From Diogma glabrata (taxonomy: Eukaryota; Arthropoda; Insecta; Diptera; Cylindrotomidae), in contig OY856188.1 of assembly GCA_963693315.1 (NCBI GenBank), forward strand, positions 150,128,224 through 150,192,223: a stretch of 64,000 bases of DNA. Reading direction: 5' to 3'. The notes beneath the pieces were generated by a model. The model did no database searches. It saw only the letters and a list, made by a program, of their open reading frames with translations, and was not told where the DNA came from. Below are positions 55,651 through 64,000 of the stretch, one piece after another. Both the position numbers and the translations under genes were made by a program. Position 1 is the stretch's first letter; each line of letters begins with the position of its first letter.

Positions 55651-56409
55651 TTTTTTTTAATTTATTTTTGGGTTATAAAACCCACGTTTTTCGTTTAACA
55701 CGGTTTTCCATACACAATTTGTATTTTCGATTAACACGTTTTTATCAGGAACGTATCTACCGTGTAAAACGGGGGATAGGTGTAATCCGAAAAATGTCGG
55801 TTTAGATATCAGTATGAAATAAAAAATATTAATAAATTTTCGATAGACATTAAGTTTGGTTTTCAAAACAAGGTTGATCGTCTACAACTACAAGCCTCTT
55901 AGCTTAAATAAGAAATTATTAATTTTTAAAAAAATTAAAACAATTAAATATTATATAAATTAACAACGACCTTGTTAGATTTAAAGCCAAACATCATAGT
56001 TATTTTCAATGCATTAATTTCGTCTCCTACAAATGAGTTTGTTTAAAAAATGACGCATCCAACCCATATCACACATTATAAAATTACATACTAATATTTA
56101 AATAAAACTTTAAACAAAAACTATTAATTTTACGACTGATGTTTCAATCTTTTTATTTCACCAATTTAAACAAACAATAAACGAGTAAATATGTATATAT
56201 GAGCAGTCATACACAATACACATGACATAATCAGTTATTTGTTTTTACATAAAAGTGTTTAAAAATAAAAGTGATTATGGAGTTTTGACCGCAAAATTAT
56301 TTGAGTTTTGCGCTATTTTTGTAGTTTTGCGGTTTTACGGTTCCGTACTTTAAAAAAGTAAAAACGGTACGCTATTGGTGAGGCTTCGGTGTCAGTCCGA
56401 ATTTCTAGA
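55651..56409. other. No gene; possible Tigger-type terminal remnants
   Basis: About 55735-55785 (AACACGTTTTTATCAGGAACGT then ACCGTGTAAAACGGGGGATA) resembles the style of Tigger/pogo subterminal sequence at 25560-25600 (GAGGAACGTATCCATCGCAT), so a related element end may lie here. The rest is AT-rich without features. The left target duplication of the next RTE ends this stretch. Confidence 0.3.
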
Positions 56410-56437
56410 AACTATAAGTGTTTTCTCTCTCTGGCGT

Positions 56438-59400
56438 TTACATCCCATGGAGGGATTTTGCCGTCTGTGCAATCAGCTTCCAATCGTCTCGTTCCATGAC
56501 CAGTTGACCCCAGTTTCGACATCCTATATCACGAAGGTCTTGGATGATGTCATCACGCCAGCGTTGTCTAGGTCTTCCTCTTCGACGAACACCAGCTGGT
56601 TGTTGTTGGGACGCTTTTTTAATCATTCTATCTAATGGTGCCCTTTCTACATGACCAAACCATCTAATCCGGTTAGATTTAATGAATCCGATTACATCGC
56701 AGCCTCCAAGAAGCTGTCTGATTTCATGATTCATTCGGATTCTATACTGATTTTCAGCAACTTTACATGGACCATAAATTGTTCGTATGACTTTCCTCTC
56801 GAATGTTGATAAAATTCTACAATCGGAGGAAGTCAGTGTCCAGCTTTCGCTTCCAAAGGTAAGCACAGGTCGAATTAATGCTTTGTAAAGTGTGAGTTTG
56901 CACGACTGCGAAAGATGTTTAGATCGCAAAAGTTTTGAGTATGCGTAGAAAACTCTGTATGCGGCTGAGACACGAGCTTTAATATCTGCCTGCATGTCAT
57001 TTGACGATGTTATTACAGACCCGAGGTATTTGAAGTTTTCCACACGTTCCACTTCATAGTCGCCAGTATTCAGATTGCCGGGAGGTTTATTCCTGGATGT
57101 TGTTAATAGTTTAGTCTTGCCGGTGTTAATGCATAATCCAAGTCGTTTAGCATTTCTTTCAAGCCGAGAGAGACTATCCTTGATATCGCTTGTTCTACGT
57201 CCGAGAAGCACAATATCATCTGCATAGCCAAGAATTTGACTAGATTTGTTAAATATACAGTTTTGTGTCTCAATGCGGCTTTTTCTTATCGCGTACTCAA
57301 GCGCCAAATTAAATAGTACGGGTGCGAGTGCATCACCTTGTCGAACACCTGATGTTATATCAAAAGAGTCAGAAACTGAACCTTCGATTACTATTCTACA
57401 GTTTGATCCCGATGTTGTGAGTTTGCACAGAGAAACAAGTTTCTCTGGAATACCAAGGCATATGAGTGCAGACCAGAGGTTGTCGCGGATGATGCTATCA
57501 TATGCTTGCTTGAAATCAACGTAGAGCTGGTGAATGCTGATGTTGTACTCCCAACATTTTTCCAGAATCATCCTTAAGGTAAAACATTGATCTGTGGTTG
57601 AACGGTTGGGACGAAAACCACACTGATAGTCGCCGATGATAGATTCGGCAAACGGGATGAGCCGAGCGAGTACGACATTAGCTAGTATTTTATATGCAGT
57701 GTTCAACAGTGCGATTCCACGATAATTTGCACACTTTAGGCGGTCACCTTTTTTATGTAGCGGAACAATGAGAGCTGTTTTCCATTCAGCAGGTAGTTCT
57801 TCTTGGTCCCAGATTGCAAGAATCAGATCATATATACGTGAGACCAGAGCTGCTCCTCCATTCTTAAGTAGTTCTGCAGGGATTCCATCGATACCTGGTG
57901 ATTTGCCATTTTTTAATTTTTTGATGGCAGCTTCCACTTCTTCTATTGTTGGGTAAGGGACAAAAATCTCCTCACTTGACGGAGCAATTGCTCGAATAGG
58001 ATGAACTTCGTTCGTCCTATTCAGTAGGTCTTGAAAGTGGGATCGCCATACTTCCAGCACATCACGTTCACTTGTTGTAAGCTCGTTGTTTCCATTTTTG
58101 ATGGCTGTAGATCTTGGGTGGAAATCTTTGGTCAGATTCCGCGCATTGGCAAAACACTCTTTCGAATTTCCATTAGCCGCATGTTGGTTGATGTTTTCGA
58201 TACAGCTCTTCATGTGTTCGCGTTTTTTTTTCCGTAGGAGTTTTGCTGAGGCTTTTCTGGCGCATAGATAATCAGTTTGGGAGCTTCGGGTATTTCTTGT
58301 TAACCATTTTTCTCGCAGTTTTTGTTTGTGCTCAATGCTTTCGCGGCACTCGTCATCAAACCATTCGTTACGTGATTTCGGTGGTCGTTTTCCGATTGTA
58401 GTTTGTGCTGCGGATATGATGGTTGATTGAAGCGTTTGCCATTCTTCTTGTATGTTTAATGGCATCTCAGATGGGATGTCATGCTCTTCTATGTTTTGCG
58501 TTACAATTTCCTGATATCTATTCAGTGTTTCCAGGTGTTTAAATGCTTCGACATTCCAGCGCACGGTCTTTTTTGCTTGCCTATTAAATGTAGATGATAA
58601 TTTGCACTTATACTTAAAGATGACAAGCATATGATCGGTGTCCATATCAGCACCTCTGTATGATCGAACGTCAGTTACACTTGTAGAGTGTCTCTTAGAA
58701 ATCATGACGTGATCGATTTGATTTTCAGTTCTTCCATCATTTGATTTCCACGTTGCTTTGTGGATTCTCTTATGAGGAAAGAAAGTGCTAGATATTACTA
58801 GATCATACATCATAGCCAGTTCAGCTGTGCGAAAGCCGTTATTGTTACTAGCATGATGCAAGCTGTTAGGGCCGACATGTGTTTTAAGTTCTGCACTTCT
58901 ACCAATTTGCGCATTGAAGTCACCTACCACGATTTTTATATCGTGCCGCGGGATGTTATTGATGACTTCTTCGAGTTCTAGGAAGAACAGGTCTTTAATG
59001 TCATCTGCTTTGTCTTCAGTAGGTGCATGAACATTGATGATCGTTACATTAAATTTTTGCGTGCGGATTCTCATTGTGCATATCCGCATATTAATTGGGC
59101 GAAAGTCGATAACATGTTGATTCACGCGACGATGTGTGAGAAAGCCAACTCCAAATTCTCCTCCGTTTTCATGACCGCAATAGTAGAGAGTGTATCCTTT
59201 GGCTGTTTCGTGGATTCCACTCCCTGGCCATCTTAGTTCTTGTAACGCCACTATATCCAGTGTATAGCTATTGATTTGGTTTGTAAGTTTCAGTAGATCT
59301 CCTGGTCTTCTAAGGCTTAGCACGTTCCAGGTTCCCATTTTTAAATCGTAGTCCGGGTACAGTTTCCGAGGTCGTTCTAATAGTGAATCCGAGATAATCC

Positions 59401-59467
59401 GAGGCCTGTGTACAGAATTCATGACAAGTAGTTTTTTACGGAAATGGGGTGTTAGCCCTTCGCCCAA
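56438..59467 (-). CDS. RTE family B polyprotein: endonuclease and reverse transcriptase
   Basis: An open frame of 1009 residues. Endonuclease, residues ~44-290: GTWNV (45-49), QELRW (76-80), VHAPTE (146-151), GDFNAQIG (182-189), RIHKATW (234-240), NQIDHVMI (249-256), DTDHM (276-280); all expected catalytic positions are present. RT, residues ~515-800: GKSPGIDGIP (521-530), IVPLHKKGDR (567-576), YRGIALL (582-588), YQCGFRP (614-620), LYVDFKQAYDS (648-658, catalytic D651), SGVRQGDALAP (706-716), GYADDIVLLG (747-756, D750/D751). The C-terminal region has KYLGSVI, WTLTSSD, RIRWFGHVERAP and GRPRQRWRDD. It nicks the target and reverse-transcribes its own RNA. Start: Met at 59467 precedes all conserved sequence; a start at the internal Met16 or Met44 is possible. 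No ORF1, as usual for RTE. Confidence 0.95.
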   Translation of the reverse strand: MGEGLTPHFRKKLLVMNSVHRPRIISDSLLERPRKLYPDYDLKMGTWNVLSLRRPGDLLKLTNQINSYTLDIVALQELRWPGSGIHETAKGYTLYYCGHENGGEFGVGFLTHRRVNQHVIDFRPINMRICTMRIRTQKFNVTIINVHAPTEDKADDIKDLFFLELEEVINNIPRHDIKIVVGDFNAQIGRSAELKTHVGPNSLHHASNNNGFRTAELAMMYDLVISSTFFPHKRIHKATWKSNDGRTENQIDHVMISKRHSTSVTDVRSYRGADMDTDHMLVIFKYKCKLSSTFNRQAKKTVRWNVEAFKHLETLNRYQEIVTQNIEEHDIPSEMPLNIQEEWQTLQSTIISAAQTTIGKRPPKSRNEWFDDECRESIEHKQKLREKWLTRNTRSSQTDYLCARKASAKLLRKKKREHMKSCIENINQHAANGNSKECFANARNLTKDFHPRSTAIKNGNNELTTSERDVLEVWRSHFQDLLNRTNEVHPIRAIAPSSEEIFVPYPTIEEVEAAIKKLKNGKSPGIDGIPAELLKNGGAALVSRIYDLILAIWDQEELPAEWKTALIVPLHKKGDRLKCANYRGIALLNTAYKILANVVLARLIPFAESIIGDYQCGFRPNRSTTDQCFTLRMILEKCWEYNISIHQLYVDFKQAYDSIIRDNLWSALICLGIPEKLVSLCKLTTSGSNCRIVIEGSVSDSFDITSGVRQGDALAPVLFNLALEYAIRKSRIETQNCIFNKSSQILGYADDIVLLGRRTSDIKDSLSRLERNAKRLGLCINTGKTKLLTTSRNKPPGNLNTGDYEVERVENFKYLGSVITSSNDMQADIKARVSAAYRVFYAYSKLLRSKHLSQSCKLTLYKALIRPVLTFGSESWTLTSSDCRILSTFERKVIRTIYGPCKVAENQYRIRMNHEIRQLLGGCDVIGFIKSNRIRWFGHVERAPLDRMIKKASQQQPAGVRRRGRPRQRWRDDIIQDLRDIGCRNWGQLVMERDDWKLIAQTAKSLHGM

Positions 59468-59528
59468 CCCAAATTTTCGTGAATGGGTTCGTTCTGCATC
59501 TTTAGGTCACCAGAAACAACCTTTTTAC

Positions 59529-59690
59529 ATGTTTATATAGCGAGCCGCTTGATCCAAGACAGACGCCCGCTACAAACCGCCCCTAACATGGAGAACAGAC
59601 GCTTGCTACACGTTTATATAGCGAGCCGCTTGATCCAAGACAGACGCCCGCTCCAAGCCGCCCCTAACATGGAGAACAGACGCTTGAGTT
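59529..59690 (-). promoter_or_regulatory. Tandem duplicated 5' UTR module with TATA-like box, RTE family B
   Basis: A unit of about 81 bp is present twice (GTTTATATAGCGAGCCGC at 59531 and 59612; the second half has TAACATGGAGAACAGACGCTTG). Read toward the ORF each unit contains GCTCGCTATATAAAC, a TATA-like motif, about 60 and 145 bases upstream of the start codon. RTE family A has one such unit (62923). This could be a promoter monomer; function is inferred only. Confidence 0.45.
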
Positions 59691-59855
59691 GCATTGGTTT
59701 TGTGGCGCCAATGACTCGCCATGGTGCAGAATCATTGAGTATAAGCAGTATTTACTCTGCCCCTCTCAACTACACCAACCTAATTCTGTTAGCATTACCC
59801 AGGTAGCACGGCGTGGACGTAGAATTTCGGATTTCACTACCCAACTATAAGTGTT

Positions 59856-59946
59856 ATCAAGTTGAAATTTTCTACAGTTGAGCAATTCCACGTCATCGCA
59901 ACAGCATTTGTTCTAGCATGTGACATGACTCCCTCTGATTTCGATA
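59856..59946. other. Short spacer between the two RTE elements
   Basis: About 90 bases separate the right target duplication of family B from the left target duplication of family A. The two elements inserted independently into neighbouring sites in the same orientation. Confidence 0.7.
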
Positions 59947-59957
59947 AAATTTCATAT

Positions 59958-62900
59958 TTTTTTTTTTTTTTTTTTTTACGGCGTTCATGCTCCATGTAGG
60001 AGCGTTGCCAGGCTAATCAGCTTCGAATATTCGCCACGGTCATTCGCAACAGCGACATAATTACCATGGCATCCGATTTTTTTAAGGTCGTTTATTACGT
60101 CAGTCTCCCATTGTAGTCGTGGTCTACCTCGCGGTCGCCCACTCCCTGGGGTACTAACGTACATTTTTCTAATCATTCCAGACTGTGAATCGGCTCGTAG
60201 AACATGCCCAAACCAAGCAATCCTATTAGAACGGATACAACCTATTATATCAGGACCCTCAAGAAGGTCTCTGATCTCAAAGTTATACCGGGTTCTATAC
60301 TCTCCATCGTCTGTCTTAAGTGGACCAAAAATATAGCGTAGGATCTTACGCTCAAATACAGATAAATGCGATTCGTCATTTTGTGTAAGGGTCCACGTTT
60401 GTGAACCATACATCACAACCGGTCTAATCAATGTCTTGTATAACTTGAGCTTGGTGTTAGTTGATACATACGGAGATCCAAGGAGAGGTTTGATTGAGTA
60501 GAAAGTTCGATTACCTGCAGCGATTCGAGCTTTAATATCTGTAAGTATGCTGTTGTTTGAGTCAAGCATTGATCCCAAATATTTAAAAGATTCAACTCCC
60601 TCAATTCGTTCATCGCCGCACATCAAATCTTTCTTCTCAGACTCTCTTGAAACATTCATATGTTTGGTTTTATTGTAGTTAATTTGCAGACCAATTTTTC
60701 TAGCTCCACTCTCAAGCGACTTAAAAGTCTCACTCATAACAGCTTCACTTCGGCCGAGGATGACAACATCATCAGCGTATGCAATCATCTGTACTGAGTT
60801 TATTGACAAGATATTGTTGTTAGTCGGCAGTTTCTTTTGACGGCACACATATTCCAAGGCTAAATTAAAAAGTATAGGAGAGATAGCATCACCTTGTCTT
60901 AACCCGGAGTCGACTTTAAAAAACCTTGATATTTCGTTCTCTACTCGTACACAGCATTGAGAGTTCTGTACTGTCATTTTGCATAGTGATACCAGTTTAC
61001 CAGGAATTCCCATTGACACTAGAGCAGACCATAGAGTCTCTCGTTCGAGAGAGTCGTAGGCCTGTCTGAAATCAATGAAGAGTTGGTGCACTGGTATGTT
61101 GAACTCTCGGCACTTTTCCAAAATCATCCTTATCGAGAAAAGTGCATCGGTGGTACCTCGGCCCCGCCGGAAGCCACACTGATATTCTCCAAACAGTTGT
61201 TCAGCAAAAGGATTGATTTTGGATAGCAAAATGTAAGAAAAGATCTTATATGCTGTGCAGAGTAGAGCGATTCCTCTGTAGTAGTCGATACCAGGTGCTT
61301 TATTGCATTTTAATTTTGACAGCGCCGCATCGAATTCCTCTTTGGTGGGTTCGTCTACATGTACCTTTGACGCACGAATAAGCTTTGCTCGTCGCCCGAC
61401 TTGTTGCTGGTCACTTAAGTTGAGAAGATTCTCAAAATAAGCGGCCCAAGTGTCTAAAATATTTTTAAGGTCTACTTGTAGCTCCCCATCTTCGTTTTGA
61501 ATAGCAGTGGATCTAGTTTGAGGGCCCTTCTTTAAGGTTTTAACCTGTTGAAAGAAGTTACGCGATTTATGTTCCTTATTGAAGCTTTCAATCTCCTCAC
61601 ACTTTCTCTTCCACCATTCTCTCTTCGTTCGTCTACATAACTTTGTAACGGCTTGTCTTGCCAGTTTATAGTTCTCCTTCGTGGACCTGGTGTTGCGTCC
61701 TTGCAGACATTTCAGATAGCAATCTCTTTTGTATTGAATAGCGTCAAGACATGCTTGATCCATCCATGGCTTCTGGGAGTGGTTTTGTGGTCGTCCAAGT
61801 ATTCCCTCAGCAGCGCTTAAAACAGCATCTTTGAGCAAATACCATGACTTATCGACGTCTCCATTAATGGTTTCTGATTTCTCTAATGTTTCGGCAATAT
61901 GGTTTTGATATTTCTCTTCTGTTTCTGCATTCTTTAGTGATGCGATGTTAAATCGTTTCCGTTGATTGAATTTCGGAATGCTTGGGTTTGGGAAGTGGAA
62001 CCTTATTTTAGCACATACAAGAAAGTGGTCACTTCCAATGTATGCACCTCTAAAGGATCGCACATCCAGAACACTCGAAAAGAAACGTGCTGTAACTAGC
62101 ACGTCATCAATTTGATTTCGAGTGTTTCCATTCGGTGAGACCCATGTCTGCTTATGAATCGATCGGTGCGGAAAGAAAGTACTGGCAATTCTCAAATTAT
62201 TTGATAATGCAAACTCAGTCATTCTCTCACCATTATCATTCGAATTCAAATGCAGACTGTTGGGGCCCACCACATTTCCATAAGAGATATCTCTTCCAAC
62301 CTGCCCATTAAAGTCACCAAGAACCATAGTGAAGTCGCGTGTTGGTGTTTGTTTCATAACCTCTTCCAGCGCTATGTAGAAATTATCCTTCTCGTCGACG
62401 GTCTTAGCTTCAGTAGGTGCATGCACGGCAATAAGAGAAATATTGTTATATGTACCACGTACACGTAGGTAGCAAATCCTCTCACTGACCGGGATGAATT
62501 TCATCACGGCTTCTTGTATGCGTGCACCAACAAGAAAGCCAGTTCCAAATTCTCTTCGAGAAGGATGACCACTACAGTATAGAGAGTGACTATCCAAATC
62601 TTGTTTTCCGATTATTGGCTGTCTAATTTCTTGCAGAGCTATGATATCCATCCCATACCTCTCAGCCTCTGTTTCTAGACTTATAAGAGCATCAGGAGCG
62701 CTCAGGCTGCGCACGTTCCACGTTCCGATTCGGTAGTCTGGTCCTTTTTCACGTCCAGGTAAAATTCTGTTGTTTTTGTCCGGGTCTGTTTTTCTTTTCT
62801 GATTTCCAAATTTAACAAATAATTTTTTTTCCGGGGTTAGGGTGTTAACCTTAGGCCCAACCCAAATTGTCGTGAATGGGTCCGTTCTGCATCTTAAGGT

Positions 62901-63151
62901 TACCAGAAACAACCTTTTGACACGTTTATATAGCGAGCCGCTTGATCCAAGACAGACGCCCGCTTCAAGCCGCCCCTAACATGGAGAACAGACGCTTGAG
63001 TCGCATTGGTTTTAAGGCGCCAATTCGCCATGATGTACCATGATTGACTAAGCAGTTTTTACCCTGCTTGTCTCCGGTACACCAACCTAATTCTGTCAGC
63101 ATTAACCAGGCAGCACGGCGTGGACGTCGAATTTCGGATTTCGCTACCGCT
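59958..63151 (-). mobile_element. Full-length RTE family A element with target duplication and internal deletion
   Basis: Flanked by the 11-bp direct repeat AAATTTCATAT (59947-59957 and 63152-63162). On the minus strand: a 5' untranslated region of ~240 bases that shares the TATATAG/AGCGAGCCGC module and the CGCCGTGCTGCC end with family B, one open ORF (62912-59985), and an A tail (T run at 59958-59978). Confidence 0.93.
59985..62912 (-). CDS. RTE family A polyprotein, open but lacking part of RT fingers
   Basis: An open frame of 975 residues. Endonuclease: GTWNVRSLS (about 63-71), QEIRQP, VHAPTE, VLGDFNGQVG, KQTWVSPNG, NQIDDVLV (H to D compared with the 1-2733 copy), GSDHFLV. RT: KCNKAPGID is followed directly by YYRGIALLCTAYK. 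In the 1-2733 copy about 53 residues lie between these, including IPIHKKG. The rest of RT is normal: YQCGFRRGRGTTD, LFIDFRQAYDS, GLRQGDAISP, AYADDVVILG, and the C-terminal WFGHVLRAD and GRPRGRPRLQW. The deletion is in frame (about 159 bp net), so the protein can be made but should be a poor or dead polymerase; the endonuclease could still act. The start Met at 62912 lies in poorly conserved sequence; a later Met is possible. Confidence 0.9.
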   Translation of the reverse strand: MFLVTLRCRTDPFTTIWVGPKVNTLTPEKKLFVKFGNQKRKTDPDKNNRILPGREKGPDYRIGTWNVRSLSAPDALISLETEAERYGMDIIALQEIRQPIIGKQDLDSHSLYCSGHPSRREFGTGFLVGARIQEAVMKFIPVSERICYLRVRGTYNNISLIAVHAPTEAKTVDEKDNFYIALEEVMKQTPTRDFTMVLGDFNGQVGRDISYGNVVGPNSLHLNSNDNGERMTEFALSNNLRIASTFFPHRSIHKQTWVSPNGNTRNQIDDVLVTARFFSSVLDVRSFRGAYIGSDHFLVCAKIRFHFPNPSIPKFNQRKRFNIASLKNAETEEKYQNHIAETLEKSETINGDVDKSWYLLKDAVLSAAEGILGRPQNHSQKPWMDQACLDAIQYKRDCYLKCLQGRNTRSTKENYKLARQAVTKLCRRTKREWWKRKCEEIESFNKEHKSRNFFQQVKTLKKGPQTRSTAIQNEDGELQVDLKNILDTWAAYFENLLNLSDQQQVGRRAKLIRASKVHVDEPTKEEFDAALSKLKCNKAPGIDYYRGIALLCTAYKIFSYILLSKINPFAEQLFGEYQCGFRRGRGTTDALFSIRMILEKCREFNIPVHQLFIDFRQAYDSLERETLWSALVSMGIPGKLVSLCKMTVQNSQCCVRVENEISRFFKVDSGLRQGDAISPILFNLALEYVCRQKKLPTNNNILSINSVQMIAYADDVVILGRSEAVMSETFKSLESGARKIGLQINYNKTKHMNVSRESEKKDLMCGDERIEGVESFKYLGSMLDSNNSILTDIKARIAAGNRTFYSIKPLLGSPYVSTNTKLKLYKTLIRPVVMYGSQTWTLTQNDESHLSVFERKILRYIFGPLKTDDGEYRTRYNFEIRDLLEGPDIIGCIRSNRIAWFGHVLRADSQSGMIRKMYVSTPGSGRPRGRPRLQWETDVINDLKKIGCHGNYVAVANDRGEYSKLISLATLLHGA

Positions 63152-63162
63152 AAATTTCATAT

Positions 63163-64000
63163 ACCAATCATAAATTTCAAATAGATAGCCAATGACAAAA
63201 TAAAAATACTATTTCTTTCAAAAAATTAAATTTCGCTCTAGAAATGACCCAGGGTGGCGGCAAAGTTTTAGGGGTCTGCGAAACATGAGTATCTTTAAAT
63301 ATCGATTGCTAACGATTGACTAAACCGATTTAAGTCATTTATAGCTCATTGGAAAGGTAATTGATAGGACTTATAAAAACTTAAACTTAAAATTTTTTAA
63401 TAATTTTTTAAAAGTGTGTTAAACTTTAAAAAAAATTCAAAGATGGCGCTGTTGGGGGTACCCTCACTTTTACCACTTTTTTTCCAGAGAAAAAATGTTT
63501 AATTAGTTCGTAATCTAAAACGAAAGTTTCCCAAGTACATAATTTCTCGTTTTAAAAATAAAATTTTTACAAAATTTTCATTTTCGTTTTTTTATTCAAT
63601 TTTTTTTTAACCAATGCAGTGAATCATCTATTTAACTCAACCCACGGAATTCTTGTTTTGTAATAATTTAATGACCATTTAATTATTTTAAGGATACAAA
63701 TTAAGTATTTGAAGGTGGAAATGCTTTTTACATAATTTATCTTTTCATCCATTTATACCTGTCTGAAAATAATTTTAAAGGCATGGACAAATCAAGTACC
63801 GTACTGGCGTACTTTGTTTTTTTTTATTTTTTTTTTTATTCTTTATTATTTACTATGGTCGGGATATTACTATCCATATAACCTACAAGTTTACAGAGAT
63901 CACAAATTTATTTTTTTTACATAAAAGTTAAATGTCAAAATCTTAAATTATAGTAAGTTTATATATCGATGGTCTAGCGCACAGATGTGGTAAGTGACAT
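63163..64000. other. No recognised gene
   Basis: AT-rich flank beyond the right target duplication of the RTE. A T-rich tract at about 63815-63845 could be the A tail of an inverted retroelement reaching beyond the window, but no coding sequence follows within view. Confidence 0.4.

Larger units (their letters stand above)
56423..59842 (-). mobile_element. Full-length RTE family B element, intact ORF, perfect target duplication
   Basis: The element is flanked by the 13-bp direct repeat AACTATAAGTGTT (56410-56422 and 59843-59855). On the minus strand it has a ~375-base 5' untranslated region, one open ORF (59467-56438) and a very short 3' end with an AGAGAG repeat. Exact flanks and no coding lesion suggest a recent insertion. 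Confidence 0.95.

Noticed and set aside
56438..62912. Host gene craniofacial development protein 2 (two long minus-strand ORFs)
   Set aside because: The motifs are those of an RTE endonuclease-reverse transcriptase, and both ORFs lie in elements with target duplications. The host-gene name is a database artefact.

Overview
The window is repeat-rich eukaryotic DNA, AT-rich with many homopolymer runs. I recognise no host gene, rRNA or functional tRNA. The mix of RTE, CR1/Jockey-type, Penelope-like (PLE), hAT (ZMYM1/DUF4371 type), Tigger/pogo, Helitron, foldback and palindromic elements points to an arthropod, most likely an insect. That is an inference from element content; the species cannot be read from the sequence.

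Layout. 1-2733: decayed RTE retrotransposon. 2734-4140: PLE with an inverted copy of its own GIY-YIG end. 4897-10083: complete hAT element with an 8-bp target duplication, an array of eleven 77-bp units, a PLE scrap and a small inserted MITE. About 10480-28950: a CR1/Jockey-type retrotransposon broken into pieces by insertions: two palindromes (10930-12015, 12066-12632), a Tigger element (13868-25602) and a short TIR element (25837-28672). The Tigger holds an inverted second hAT copy (14397-21095) and a decayed RTE (21096-23888). The TIR element holds another hAT (25948-28335). 29030-29960: degenerate ~300-bp satellite. 30150-30960: third PLE scrap. 31083-31668: direct repeat pair. 32126-36034: large foldback element, with a single related arm at 38077-40025. 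A decayed conserved ORF of unknown function lies between them (36275-37410). 41163-43380: PLE with long inverted ends, each carrying a hammerhead ribozyme fold. 43715-44371: MITE. 45175-45810: non-LTR RT scrap. 46660-47865: Helitron-type Pif1 helicase pseudogene. 49320-54250: three non-LTR pieces. 55064-55650: palindrome. 56423-59842: full-length RTE with an uninterrupted 1009-residue ORF and a perfect 13-bp target duplication. 59958-63151: second full-length RTE with a 975-residue ORF, an 11-bp target duplication and an in-frame deletion in the RT fingers.

Relations. Two RTE families (A and B) share a related 5' untranslated region. Several insertions can be removed on paper to give back a continuous reading frame, which fixes the order of events. 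Hairpin-forming DNA is unusually frequent: at least six long inverted repeats plus the inverted hAT pair. The most interesting items are the paired hammerhead motifs in the PLE, the ribozyme-like palindrome at 10.9-12.0 kb, the foldback element with a covarying terminal hairpin, and the unknown ORF beside it.
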